A stretch of DNA of 64,000 nt. It comes from Datisca glomerata. Lineage: Eukaryota > Streptophyta > Magnoliopsida > Cucurbitales > Datiscaceae. The notes beneath the pieces are model-generated. The model was not told the DNA's origin, did not search any database, and worked only from the letters and a program-made list of their open reading frames with translations. Position numbers and translations under genes: made by a program. This document shows positions 46,691 to 58,570 of this stretch, piece by piece (positions within the stretch are counted from its first letter, which is position 1; every line of letters begins with the position of its first letter). Location: assembly GCA_003255025.1 (NCBI GenBank), contig QANY01002366.1, positions 1,185,509 through 1,249,508 of the forward strand, given 5' to 3'.

Positions 46691-49520
46691 AGTTTCATTC
46701 TCAAATTCTTGTCTAATTTTAGTGATTTTTTGCCTGATTTTTATGATTTTTGAGTTTTATCTGAGTTGAATAGGGGATATGTTCTAATTTTAGGGCATGC
46801 AGTAAGTTTTGAAATTAAAACTCTTGATTTCTTATATGTCTTCCCCTGCTTCTGCATAATATACTGCATTCCTCGTCTTACTAATCATAAGCTTGACCCA
46901 ACATACCGACTCATTTCCTTAGATTTTCTTTCTGTCAAAAATCAAAACCAAATACTTGCAGAGTATTTTTCCTACTAAACTCATATTCAAGTTCGTGCTT
47001 TAGAAAAACTTTAGTCAAAAGCAAATCAATAAATGGAAAGAAAAGAATATTTTATATTCTTTTATTAGTAAACTTACCTCTGGCTATGAATATTGTATAT
47101 TCTTTTATCAGTAAACTTACCTCTTGGACAACAGCATTATGACTTTTTCCTCAATAGTGGAAGCATTGGTTATTCCAAGAACAAATAATAAAGAAAATGT
47201 TGCAATATAGCTAATCAGAATTACTTGTGCATTAGGAAATACAACTTTGGTTTTCTAGTTTGTTAAATTATAGAGGTGTTTGTGTAAATTATCACAGATT
47301 TTAATAATCTTATGAAAGTTGCCTCATTCTGTAGCTTGTAGGCTTCCAAACATGCCGAGCTCCACATATTCTTGTACAGTAAAAAGGGGATTGATTCCGT
47401 AAAAGATGAGATCAGTAAATGAAAATTAACTGATCTTCCATCTTTGTAACATCGTCAATATAGTACCAAGGGTGTTTTTAGAGTATATCGAATCAGTATA
47501 GATATCCTTTTTCTGACGCAGCAACGTAATTTCACAGTCAATATCTCAATGAAGCACTCAAAAATTTCTTTCTTCCTTTCTTATTTTTTGTCGATGTAGA
47601 ATTATGTACATCAGAGATCATATATATATGACATCTCTATCAGCTATTATGGAATAACCTCAGAGATCGTATATATGACAATTTATCATGACTGAATTAT
47701 TGCTTTTCACTTTTCAGCTTGTAATTGTCTCTCTATCTGGCTGGAGTCTTCTTATCTTTGTAGGGTACAAGTTCTTTAGCAGGGGCAAAGGCAACAAGAA
47801 GAGGTACTTCTGCATTCTTCCAAAGCATCAATTTGTAGTGTGTGTGTGTATTTATATTCTGCCTTTTGTAGATATTTGCTTGGCTCCTCTGATTTTAGTT
47901 TCCTACTCCCTTTAATTCTGCATGTTCTTGTGGAACTGTGTATCATGAGTTTTGTATGGATTGGTATGTACTCTTCTCATCCTTTAAAATTTCTTTGGTT
48001 TTATTATAAGATGCAAAAATGATTTTGAAATGGAAAGTGAATTATAGAATTCTATGAACATTTCTTAGGGTAATGCTGCAAATGTAGATTAGGGATAATT
48101 ATCCCCTATGATAGTTAGGTCTGATTTTTATCTGATTTTTGTGAATTTTGAGTTTTATCTGAGTTGATTAGGGCTTGTGTTCCTGATTCCTAGGCATGAA
48201 GTTGTTTGTGTTCTTACAATCGGTGAGTTTTGAGTTTGAATCCTCTCGATTAGAAATTTACATGCACGGTTTTGCATTAACTTTTAATTTTTAGTTGAAA
48301 ATTTCTCTGTCTGTCATGCTTAAACATGTCAATTTCAAGATTTTCAGTCAAGAAAAAACATTGTTTCATAAAATTAATAAACCATCATGTAACTTTTTGC
48401 CTAAGGTTTTCATTTTTGAATTTTGTCTATTTTGTATGGAGAGTTTATGAGCTATGTGTACAAAACCTGCTTGCCTTGTAGTGCATTTGGTCAAATGTGC
48501 TCATGTATCTCCATCTGAATAATCTGAAGAATGTTAAGTTACTAGTCTTGATTTTATTCTGCTATTTTAGTTCTGATATTGCTTCATTATGTGTTTTAAT
48601 TCATTAGGTTTTACATAAGTTAAATGCATTTGGTGTACATACATTGGAAGAGTTTTGTTTTTAAGTTTCTAGGCCATGATTGTGCATATTTTTTACAGAG
48701 ATAAGCTTGCCTCGAACGAATAGAGTCAGTGCCTCTTCTCGTGAACTTCCTTCGAAGATCCCAGTTTGTACTTCAAATAGAGCAGAGTCACATTCAGTAT
48801 GAATGTGATCAAAACTTTTGATGCAATAATTATGACATTAGGTGATGACAGAACTTTATATTATTAGATTGACGTTCGGGTTAATAAAAAATCCTAACTC
48901 CTTGTCTTAGTTGCTACATCAACTTAAGATGCTAAAAGCTGGAGTTGTTTTCATTTTTCCACTATGTATAGTAATAACTAGATTGAACTTAGTACCATCT
49001 AATTCACTCCTTAGAGAAACTACCTCCACGTTAAACTTTTTTCTTTTTTCCAATGGCAGTGTATTGTTTGTAGCAGTTGGATCTGTGCTTGATATCTTGA
49101 ATGGGATCATTTTAGTAGGCTTGTGATTACTAGAATTCTTTTTTTTTTGCTTCCCTCTTTGTATTTGGAGCATATTGTAAAAGCTTTGCCAATGCTACCT
49201 ATGGTCACCCTACTAGTTACAGAAGACCAAAATGAGGAAGCAAAGGCATATTCATTGATAAAGGTAATATTATAATCTATAAGTGATATTTAGAAATTCA
49301 AGTGTTGGTTGTGTTAGATAAATTGTTATCATGATTGTGTAGTTGGAATGCTACTACTAGAGAAAATTTTGCATATGCAAATGACGATTGTGCATATATA
49401 TTTGCATTGCGGATTGGTTCTTAGTAAAAATAAACTTAAGAAACTAGGGCTCTTGGCATATTATTTGCAAGAAGAGCCTCCCTATAATCGATATATGACT
49501 ATCTTGAATCCTCTTATGTG

Positions 49521-49611
49521 TTCTGTAAAACACTTACAACTTCAGATACTAGCACTCATGGAGGGTTCTCTGTTCCTCATAGAACTGCCGAAGATTGTTT
49601 CCTTCATCTAT
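49521..49611 (+). pseudogene. Captured auxin response factor fragment (B3 DNA-binding domain start)
   Basis: Plus-strand frame reads [16 protein letters not shown], then [14 protein letters not shown]. Plant ARF proteins have [16 protein letters not shown] followed by SVPRRAAEDCFPPL at the start of the B3 domain, so the match is nearly complete over 30 residues and closest to the ARF3/ARF4 type. The reading ends soon after, and the rest of the B3 domain is not present downstream. It lies inside CACTA-3. A coding-looking segment at 49,180-49,262 with a donor-like gtaata may be another exon, but I could not assign it. Confidence 0.82.
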
Positions 49612-50739
49612 ATGTTATTCAACTATTTCTATAATGAGTGTTTAGTTCCTTGAGTGATGCCATTATGAGTGCTTAGTTTCTATAAAGGTATATTTTTTGA
49701 AGATTTGACATCAAATAATAAGTTCATAATATTGGTTGATATTCTGTTGTAAGTACTTCTTCTCCAACTACTATTGGTTGTTATTCTGCTGGACATGATT
49801 GAAATTAGGTTGATTTGAGTTTAATTATTGGCTACATTAGTGGTGTTGATTGAGATTGGAAGAAATATGATGGTGGTGATTATAGGTATGTTGATGAAAA
49901 TTGTGTGCATTTTAATGGGTTGGAGATTATATTGCAAGTGATTGATTATAATTGCCTTAGTGGAGTTTTGTAGTTTTAAGATGGTAGCGAGTTTTTAAAC
50001 TAATGATAATAATACAACAAGATAAAAGTTACATCATCAAGGGTCAAATAGTCTTTCAACAATAACTCTCTTTTTATCAATCAAACTATAAATGGGGTGT
50101 TAGAAATAATGATTGAAATGTTGGATTTGTTTATGTTGGTAGGGTTGAATTTTGAATATTATGTTAAACTTTTCTTCTATGATGATTAGTATTGTGAGCG
50201 CTAGATATGTGGGTTGACATAATTTGTGGCATGATTGAAATGTTGGAGGGGGTGCAAGAAAAGTGGATTGAAATGTTGGATTTATATTTTTGTTCTTGCA
50301 TTTGTGTTGGATTTGCTTATGTTGTTTTTCTAACTTACTATTATATAGGCATTTTCAAGGATAAAACATAGATGCATGGAAAGTATGTATTTCAAGAAAT
50401 AGGGATATGGAAGACATGGAAGTTCTTTGATGGGGAATATGATTCCAACAGGAAGACATGAAAGTTCTCTGATGAAAACTTTAGCTTGTATTTGTGATAT
50501 TTAGTACAACTCAAAATATTTGTAATATGTGATATGAACACCTTGGAATGCTATTTTGTAGGATTTTTTTGGACATTTGATATTGTATTTGATATGGATC
50601 TTTACTAGTAAATTTATTAATTAAATATTTTAAATTAGTGATTTAATGGATTATCATTATATTATTTGTTTGATACATTAGCATAAATTATTTACAGCAT
50701 TTAAAACCTATAAGAGAATATAATAGCCTAAAGAAGCAC

Positions 50740-51334
50740 AATAGGCAAATGCAGTTATAATATGGTTAGACATACAATAGCCTTTATAAAAACCCTATAG
50801 AAAGCTTTTAACGGCTTTAAAAACAATTATCTATTGCATTTTTTAAAACGCTATAGAAAGCGTCCCATTGCGCTTGGTATCCTTTCTATAGCGTTTAAAA
50901 GCTATAGAAAAGTTACAATAGCATTGTTTAAACGATGTAGAAAGTCTCACATTGTTGCTACGCTAATAATAGCGTTTATAAACGCTATAGAAAGTCACCA
51001 AGCGCAATAGGATGCTTTCTATAGCGTTTAAAAATGCTATAGAAAGGTTTCCATAGCATTTTTTAAACGCTAGAAAGTCTCTCATTGTTGCTACGCTCAT
51101 AATAGGGTGTATAAAACGCTATGGAAACCTTTTTATAGCGTTTAAAAAAAGCTATCAAAAACTTACAATAGCATTTTATAAATACTATTGAAAATAGTTA
51201 TGATAACGTTTAAAAAATACTATTGTAGGGTCGGAGTTTTAGTAACGTCGGTAAACATAGTGTTATGAAAAATGCTATGAACACCCTATGTTAGCATTTT
51301 TTGGCCGCTATCATAGGGTTTTTTTGTTGTAGTG
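50740..51334. repeat. CACTA-3 right subterminal palindrome array
   Basis: Over ten copies of the palindromic motif 'ctatagcgttt'/'aaacgctatag' in both orientations, often paired as a hairpin (ttctatagcgtttaaa + gctatagaaa), ending at the terminus 'ttgttgtagtg'. Confidence 0.8.
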
Positions 51335-51335
51335 T

Positions 51336-51835
51336 GAGTATGTTTTGTTGGAAGTATGATATTGATACGTTTATAATTTGTTTAACTTTGTATTATTTTA
51401 TCTTTTAATCAGTGTTAAACTAACAATTTATAATGCAACTAATGAGTGGATAAACGAAACAATAAATATCAAATCACCAAACATGTACGTTTGATAACTT
51501 TCAATACTCTTTACTTTATAATTTAGTAAATTGATGGGTTAAACCAACATTCATTTTTTACAGTGTTCAACAACTACGTAGAGCAATATTAGAGAAACTA
51601 AAACAACAAAAAGGAAGTATTCAAAGTTCATTAGGTTCAAGGTTTTCAGAATTAAATTCGATATTTATTTTTTGTAGTCTACAATGTTAGAAATTTTGAA
51701 AATAATCACATTGTATGCAATAAAGAGTTATATTGTCTGTTGAAATATTAATGTGTTTTTTCTATTTCATTTATTGTTCAATTCTAATAAGTTAGATTTA
51801 CTATTCAGTAATTAAATTTAAAAAATATGAAAAAA
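51336..51835. other. Unassigned segment between CACTA-3 and the next palindrome array
   Basis: AT-rich. A short plus-strand reading at about 51,562-51,665 (VQQLRRAILEKLKQQ, GSIQSSLGSRFSEL) looks protein-like and is preceded by an acceptor-like tttttacag, but I do not recognise it. Confidence 0.4.
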
Positions 51836-52075
51836 ATGACGGTTTGTATATTAACCGTCGTAAAATTCAATTATTCAAAAGACGACGGGGCAATAAATAA
51901 ACCGTCGTAAAAAATAATTTTGCCAAAGACGTCGGTTTCTACATTAACCATCGTCATCAAACTACGATGTGGGAATCTACCGTGGTAAAATACTATATGA
52001 CACCAGCCATCATCTTTTGAATTTGAAGCCGGCGGTTTCTCGAGCAATCCGTCGTCTTTGATTTTTACCAACTGG
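51836..52075. repeat. Further CACTA-like subterminal palindrome array
   Basis: Units built on 'gacggtt...aaccgtcgt' recur at least five times with AT-rich spacers (51,840-52,065). The style matches CACTA subterminal regions but the palindrome differs from the others in the window. No CACTA terminus was seen on either side, so this is an orphan end. Confidence 0.6.
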
Positions 52076-52109
52076 AATTCTCCGTGATTTTAAATCAGTT
52101 TTGTAACAA

Positions 52110-53675
52110 TGTTTGAGCACATTCAACACTTTGTTGGTTATTTTGACCTCGACATCATCATCGCTCATCTCTTTTGCTTCATGTGTTGCATTTCCATTTT
52201 TCAGCTACCATATGACATTGCGAGCTCATCAGCCTGGTACAAATGCTCCTGTTTTACTCAATGATGATTCACTTATGCAATCAATTTTTTTGTCGCTTCC
52301 TGGCTTTTGATGATGTCACTTATGCAATCATTGCTTTTGATGATGTTCATGAGTCAGTGTCGTAGGACTTTCCTTGAGGGAGTCACCTGTTCTTATTTCA
52401 ATGTAGAGCCTGTTCGTCCACTTCCTTCTCTGGGCGAACTTAACATTAGAACCATGAATATAGCTGTAGGTTTCAGATTTCCAGTTTCTCATCTATTTCA
52501 TGAATTTTTCAATTACCATGATCTTCTCCTATCCAATTTTCTCTGAATACTTATAGAATCACTTTGTGTTTTGAATCCCTCAATCGCCTATATGGTAGGA
52601 CTTAGGATTAAATGAACTCCGGCTGCTCTACTCGTAAAAAGAAGAACGGTATCTATTTTACTGCTCCGAGGAATAGTTTGGTCAGCAGTCCACTAATTTT
52701 GGACATGCCGAAGGGTGACAAGTGGTGGAATGCTAAGGCATTCCAAGTTTGTGGGGATTGGAGAGGCTGCGGGCACTTTCAAATTCCTACTGAATGGAGA
52801 TAGTTTGGTTATTTGACCATGCCACTCCCCGTGTAATTTTTTTTGTTTGCTCGTATTTTCTTTATCTCTTCTGACTGTTTCTTTCTTTCTTTTTTCAGAT
52901 AGGAGCAAAAATTCTTGTCTGTTCAAAACTCCTGACAATAAAGTAAAGATGTTCATTGCTTACGGAGTTGCGACTCACAATTGGGAGTAGTTGCTTGACC
53001 CTGACCGCTAGTCTTCCTTTCTTCCTCCTTCTCAATGTTGATCAATTTGGGGAGGAAACTGTCAAGTCTCTCCACAAGGGGGTAAACTACAATCTTCTTC
53101 AGGTAAACATTAAATGTCTTTTCTTCTTCTATTTTTTAACGTTCAGTAATGGTTTCTTTTTCTTTGCAGGTTGTCCTTTATCACAATGATCTTACCGTTA
53201 AATTCAACAGCATCAACGACGAAATCGTCATGTGCGAGCAAGAAGTCCCTGACCTAAAGTGTTAGCTTGCTGTTAAGGAGTAAGAGCTTGGAGAGGCGAA
53301 CAGACATGCTGAAGCGGAAAGTTGGAGGCTCCAGAGGTAAGGGATAAAGCTTATCACCGCACCCAGAAGGTTGTTCGGGTGATGGCTGAGAGGATGGAGA
53401 CTTCTACGGTGGAGGTGTTGAAGAAGCACGAAGATAAGGTTTATGAGCTTTACCTGCTTAGTTTAGACTGCTCAAGAGGGTAGCTTACACCATTGGTTAT
53501 CTCGATGGTGTTGCTAGGGCAGCCCCACAGTTTAAATTGACGGAAGCAGTTCCTCCACTAGTCGGGAAATTGCTTTTGCCACGGCAATCGCCAAAGCCGT
53601 CAACAACGAGGTTGTTTCTGAGGATACATGGAGGCCATATGATCCGTTAGCTGAGCATATTGTGCTTGACTAAGC
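52110..53675 (+). pseudogene. Plus-strand coiled-coil ORF remnant, likely antisense ORF of a Tat-type gypsy element
   Basis: Decayed exons read FLEGVTCSYFNVEPVRPLPS, VGFRFPVSHLFHEFFNYHDL (52,360-52,530), then IYFTAPRNSLVSSPLI and KWWNAKAFQVCGDWRGCGHF (52,640-52,790). A coiled-coil-like tract VKE.ELGEANRHAEAESWRL lies near 53,270, and the end is EVVSEDTWRPYDPLAEHIVL (to about 53,670). This family is widespread in plant genomes as a putative transposon protein. It lies 3' of, and antisense to, the gypsy-2 pol, separated by a minisatellite. That is the known layout of the extra ORF in several Tat-lineage elements. Stops and frame changes throughout. The assignment to gypsy-2 is inference. Confidence 0.6.
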
Positions 53676-53849
53676 CCCTCACTTTCTTTTTGTCATCTTT
53701 TTGTCGTTTTTCTTTTTTATTTTCTGGTAGTTGGGCAATATTTCTATCATCAACGCAACAGTTTCTCTTTTAACTTTCCCAAGCATTTCTTTACTTAGAA
53801 AACTTTTTGGTTCTTTTATGCTTAAACTGTTGTTGTTGTTTGATTTACT

Positions 53850-54506
53850 TAGTTTACCCTTAATTAGTTGCTTGGCTTAGTTTGGAAATTCTTATTTAGT
53901 TTTGCCTTATGTATCCGCTTGGCATACGAACAATTCTTATTTACTTTTACTTTAAGTGGCTGCTTGACACACTTAGGTAATTATTAGTTAGTTTTACCTT
54001 AAGCGGTCACTTAGCACACTTTAACAATTCTTACTTAATTTTATCTTAAGCAGCCGTTTGTCACTCTTAGATAATCTTTACTTAGTTTTACCTTGAGCGG
54101 CTGGTTGGTACATTTAGGCAATTTATATTTCGTTTTGCCTTAAGCAGCAGTTTGACATACTTAGACAATTTTTACTTTGTTTTACCTTGAGCGCACACTC
54201 GGCACACTTAGGTAATTCTTATTTAAAATCGCATTAACACTCGCTTGGCACAGTTAGGCAATTTTATTTAATTTTACCTTAAGCGGCCGCTTAGCACACT
54301 TAGAAAATTCTTATATAATTTTTTCTTAAGCGACCACTTGGTACACTTAGGCAATTTTTAGTTATTTTTTCCTTAAGCGGTCATTTGACACACTTAGGCA
54401 ATTCTTATTTAGTTTTGCCTAAAGTGACCGCTTGGCACACATAAACAATTTCTATTTATTTTTACCTTAAGTAGCCACTTGACACAGTTAGGCAATTCTT
54501 ATTGTG
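53850..54506. repeat. 47-bp minisatellite, about 13 units
   Basis: Units begin 'aattcttatttagtttt' and continue 'accttaagcggccgcttggc' plus 'acacttaggc'. Thirteen full units run from 53,887 to 54,493 with a period of 46-47 bp, plus partial units on each side. Units differ from each other at many positions, so the array is old. It sits between gypsy-2 pol (right) and the plus-strand ORF remnant (left). Confidence 0.92.
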
Positions 54507-54639
54507 TTTACAGTGAGGTTTGGGTCCATTTTGTGGACTCTCTCAATTTTTGTGAATTTTAGGCTCTCCCCCCCTTCCATCGTATTCAGGCTTTTGGCTC
54601 TATCTCTTTTAGATTCAGCTTTTTGGTCTCCCTCTTTTT

Positions 54640-55930
54640 AGATTCACGCATCATTTATTATGACATTATACTTACTACAAAATCTAAATAAGTATGAAAG
54701 AAGAGAAAGCGATAAAATAAGACATTGATTTACGTGAAAAATCCCTTTAATAGGGAAAAAACCATGGAGTTTGAGATATGTTATTACTATTGAAAAAGGA
54801 GAGATCATATTCATGCATAATAATTTTCCTGTGGAATGCATTACATGGTTTGGAAGATCTACTACATCGCTAGTAATTAGCCAATACGAGCATTTTCCTT
54901 GTCTACCTTTACAGCGTAAGGTCCTTCCCAGTTTCACCTCATCTTTACGTTGTTTGGCTGCATGATCCACTTGTGGACCATATCACATGGGTGGAAATTC
55001 CTTGCTCTAATCCATTTCTTAAAGCAATATCTTCACCCTTGGTTATGACTTTGTAATCTAATAAGAGCTAGTTCTCACCTTTCTTCAAGTAGGTCAAGCA
55101 GATTCAACATTATTTTTCAGTTTTCCTCTTTCCTGATGTTTAAAGTCATAGTAAGACAACCGATTTCCACAGGAATGATTTCTATTTCTCCAAAGCCAAG
55201 TGTAAAAGGTGTTTCCTGTCCAGCACGAATTCTGTTGAATCTACTTGACCTACTTGAAGAAAGGTGAGAACACATATGCTTCTATCGACTTGTTAAAGAA
55301 GTCGGTGGCTACTAGGAGAAACTTCTTTTGAGTTGGAGTCATAGAAAGAGGTCCAACAATGTCCAGTCCCCATTGCGTGAATGGTCGTGGGCTTATTAGA
55401 GTCTAAAGTGCTTCGAATGCTAATCTGGGCATTGGAGCTAACCATTGGCCCTTGTCGTATTTCTTGACGTATTCTTTTTGCTTCTGCTTGAATTCACTAA
55501 GTACTTTGTGTGCCAAGGATCTTCCCCTAGTATGGTTGCTGTAAATTCCTTCATGAATTTCTACTATGACATACTTTTCTTCTGTTGGGTTGAGGCATTT
55601 CAGGTACGGGCTCGAAAAGGATCTTTTGTAAAGTTTTTCATTCAGTAAAGAGTGTCTAGATGCCTGTTGAGATAGCTTTCGAGCCTCAAAATTATTTCAT
55701 GGTAGCATTTCATTTGTAAATAGTGTATTATTGGATCTTGCCAACTAGGTTCTACTTTTTTGCATTGAGCACCGACACTTGATCCTCTATGCTCGGACTT
55801 TCTAGGAATTCTACAGGGATGCTTCTTCTTCCCAGAGCTTTCATAGATGATCCTAAGATTGCACATGCATCTGCATGAGAATTCTTTCCTCTTGAGATTT
55901 GTGGTATTCAATCTACCATAAACTTTTACC
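54640..55930 (-). pseudogene. Gypsy-2 integrase, core deleted
   Basis: The upstream part reads WGLDIVGPLSMTPTQKKFLL-like text (TQWGLDIVGPLSM, KKFLLVATDFFNKSIEAYVF) at about 55,265-55,375. The C-terminal part lies at about 54,900-55,180 (ETPFTLGFGEIEIIPVEIGC, LLDLLEERRELALIRLQSHN, NWEGPYAV). The catalytic core between VATDFF and TPFTLGFG, including the D and E residues, is missing and replaced by a short inverted copy of the C-terminal sequence. Stops occur in the rest. Confidence 0.75.
55072..55270. repeat. 40-bp inverted repeat within gypsy-2 integrase
   Basis: 'gttctcacctttcttcaagt' plus 'aggtcaagcagattcaaca' at 55,072-55,111 is repeated in reverse complement at 55,229-55,270 with about one mismatch, around a loop of about 118 bp. 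The right arm has no counterpart in a normal integrase at that place, so it is a fold-back duplication accompanying the core deletion. Confidence 0.85.
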
Positions 55931-56149
55931 ATAACTCTTTTTTATTAATGTAACTTTGTCATTCTTTCATCTTTATCCATATAGCTACCTACAATCTGGT
56001 TAGTCACTTATTAGGAATCACAAAATTATATGCTTTAGTTACCTTGAATTCTTTAGTCAGGCGGATTCCCACTAATGTGAAAAGAAGCGCTGAAGTTGAA
56101 TGACAAAGCTTTTTTTTATGGCTTTGTTGTGTGAGATTTGAATCATGAT

Positions 56150-57290
56150 GCCGGCTCTAGCTCCTTTTTATTCGGATGCCCCATCCACGAATGATTTCTA
56201 TTCTCCCATAGGTACATTCATATTGTCATTCAATGCAGGTTCATTTGTGGTGAATTCTGCAATGAAATTCGCTAACTCTTATGCTTTTACGGATGTTCTA
56301 GTACGTGACAAATTTTGTAGTGCTCTAACTCTACTGACCACTTAGCCATTCTGCCAACCAAGTATGGTGAATGAAATACGGCTACTTCTGATACTACAAG
56401 GTACAAGTATAAGTCTTTTTTGTGTTTATTGGAGAGTAGGGACGATGAAGCCAAGTATTCTTTGACCGCTTAAAGACGGCTTCACACTCTTGATCCCACA
56501 GTTTTGGTGAATTATTATTTATTTTGGAGAAGAACGGTTTGCATTTGTTCATTGATCTTGCTAAGAATCAACCAATCGCTACTAGCTTTCTTGTGAGACT
56601 TTGCAAGTCCTTCAAGGTTTTTGGGGGCTTTATATTTATTATCGCTTTTATTTGGTCTGATTTATTTATTTATTCCTCTTTGCGTGACCATATGTCCTAA
56701 AAATTGTTTGGCCTTGACTCAGAGCGCATTTTTATGGATTCACCTTCATGTCATGTCTTTGTAACTTAGAGAAAGCTTCCTCTAGATGGCGAACATGGTA
56801 TGTTCATTACATTGACTTCACAAGCATATCATCCATGAAGACTTCCATCGTCGGCCTTATTTTATTTCTGAATATATGGTTTACCAGTCATTGATAAGTT
56901 TCCCCGACATTTTTCAAATCGAACGGCGTCACCCCTATAACAATAAATACCCTGATCTGTTAAAAATATGCATTTTCATGATCTACCGGTACATCTTCAC
57001 CTAGTTGTATCCGGAGAAAGCATTCACGAAGCTCAGCAACTCATGCCTGGATGTTGCATCAATCATCTCATCGATCCGAGGGAGTAGGTAATCATCCTTG
57101 GGTATGCTCTATTTAGGTCTGCAAAGTCCACACAAACCTTCCATTTATTGTTTTTCTTCTTTACTAATACAATGTTCGGCAGTCATTCTAAGTACATGAC
57201 TTCTCTAATGAAGCCACCTTTAGTTAGTCTCTCCATCTCCTCTTTGATTAATTTTCTTCTCTCGGGCGCAAGCGTTCACTTCTTTCGTTT
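56150..57290 (-). pseudogene. Gypsy-2 reverse transcriptase and RNase H
   Basis: RT text: ERRKLIKEEMERLTKGGFIR, then NIVLVKKKNNKWKVCVDFAD, LNRAYP (57,100-57,260). After a decayed middle, AKQFLGHMVTQRGINKSDQI, then LTRKLVAIGWFLARSMNKCK, PFFSKI, KLWDQECEAVFKR (56,460-56,720). RNase H traces follow on the left near 56,150-56,350 (NEFHGFIRG-like low-quality text). At least eight stops or frame changes. Confidence 0.8.
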
Positions 57291-57302
57291 CATTGGTTTG
57301 GC

Positions 57303-57494
57303 TCATGGATCAACATTTAGACGGTGACATTTAGGTATTTTCTTATCCCCAGGCTTATCCCTCGTGGTCCAAGTGAATGTGTCTATATTTCTTCTAAGGA
57401 AGGTGGTAATCTTCTCATTTTCAGGTAGTGGTACTCCTAGTTTAGTGGTCTTTCCACTTCTATCGAGCGACACTATCTCAAATTCCTCTGTCAC
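57303..57494 (-). pseudogene. Gypsy-2 linker between protease and RT
   Basis: Open minus-strand piece EEFEIVSLDRSGKTTKLGVP, then ENEKITTFLRRNIDTFTWT, typical of the spacer between protease and RT of Tat-type gypsy polyproteins (F.W...DMPGI-like motif decayed to TTRDKPGDKKI). Confidence 0.75.
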
Positions 57495-57784
57495 TTCTCA
57501 TCTATGTGTCTTCAATCGGGGTGTTGTTGGACTGCTTTGATTGCTATTGATTCTGGTTTTCGGTCATTTTCCAGTTGCAATGGCTTCCTTTCTTCTTGCA
57601 TCAATTAGGGTGATAGTGCAGCACCGAGCTGCTGCCTATTCCCCTTTAATTGTCTTCACGCCATTAGGTCTTGGATATTTCAATGTCTGGTGGCAAGTAG
57701 ATGGTAAGGCCCATAGCTTGTGAATCCAAGTCCGTCCAAGGATAGCTTTGTAGGGTGGCAGCGTGCTTATAACTATAAATTCTG

Positions 57785-58021
57785 TTAGAAAATTGTATGG
57801 CTCAGCATATGTAGGGAGAAAAAGCGTACTTCAGAATACTTCATTTCCGTGTTAAATCCTATCAGTGATTGCCCCAGGTTAAGTTTTGCTACGTCTACTC
57901 CAATTTTTACCATGGTTGAGTGACAGAGCACATTTGGAGCGCTAACCATATCCACCAAGACTCTCCTTTGTACATATTTTTCTATTTCAATGGAAATTAC
58001 TAGCGCATCATTGTGGTCCAT
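57785..58021 (-). pseudogene. Gypsy-2 aspartic protease region
   Basis: Minus-strand frame DHNDALVISIEIEKYVQRRV, then LVDMVSAPNVLCHSTMVKIG. The position of the catalytic Asp-Ser/Thr-Gly is occupied by DMVSAPN, so the triad D(T/S)G has been altered to DMV. It continues into the segment YNAILGRTWIHKL-like at 57,730-57,760. Confidence 0.7.
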
Positions 58022-58570
58022 CGGTCGTCCTCATCATCGTCAAATATGATGGGAGCACAATTGGGGTCATCGCCAGTTTCTTGAAATAAGTTTTCATTTC
58101 TTTTCGAGTTGTCCCCACAAGTTCTGTCAAGGCTATTATCGTGTTTACGGTACGTAAGAGTACCATTATTTTTCTCTATTCTATGATTTCCTCACTTTGC
58201 CTTTGTTCAGTCTTGGCCAAATATTTTCTTCAGATAGCCTTTTCCAAATAATTCTTCTATGTAATCCTTGAGCTAATAGAAGTCATTTTTCATATGCCCA
58301 TTGCTTTTGTAGAATGAGCAGTATTTCTCTTTGTGTTTTTTGGTGGGCTCTCTTCTAAGGGGTGGTGGCCTCTCCAAGAAGGGTTTTTTTATCGCCTAGA
58401 GGACCTGGTTGACAGGTACAGTGAGCGGACTATATGTATTTTCTTTTTTACTGATCTACTCAGGTCCATGAAGCCTTCTGTCATGTACGTTCCCTCAATG
58501 TTCGTCTTTACTACTGTGGATGCTCCAGCTCTTTTTTGCCTATGATGCCTTGCGCCGCAGCCAATTGTCA

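Larger units (their letters stand above)
46218..51334. mobile_element. CACTA-3: non-autonomous CACTA element carrying an ARF gene fragment
   Basis: The right end read inward is CACTACAACAAAAAAACCC, a clear CACTA terminus. A matching but diverged left end CATTACAACAATTAAG lies at 46,218. The flanking triplets are TGT and TGA, so the TSD is imperfect. A palindrome array occupies 50,740-51,330. The terminus resembles that of CACTA-4 (CACTACAACAAGAAAATG), so they look like one family. Inside are a CT-rich leader-like start (46,330-46,560), intron-like DNA, and an auxin response factor fragment at 49,521. No transposase. Confidence 0.65.
54510..58570 (-). mobile_element. Gypsy-2: Ty3/gypsy element (Tat-like), 5'-cut by CACTA-4
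   Basis: Minus-strand order from right to left: end of gag (58,200-58,570), protease (57,785-58,021), RT (56,500-57,290), RNase H (56,150-56,400), integrase (54,640-55,930). A purine-rich tract (GGAAGGGGGGGAGAGCC on the minus strand, about 54,573-54,589) lies just downstream of pol. If the minisatellite and the antisense ORF belong to it, the element extends left to about 52,100. The gag N-terminus and 5' LTR are displaced or lost beyond CACTA-4. Confidence 0.8.

Noticed and set aside
47688..48022. Host gene exons around 47,700-47,810 (LVIVSLSGWSLLIFVGYKFF)
   Set aside because: Looks like an exon with acceptor and donor, but I cannot assign it to any family and will not name a function.
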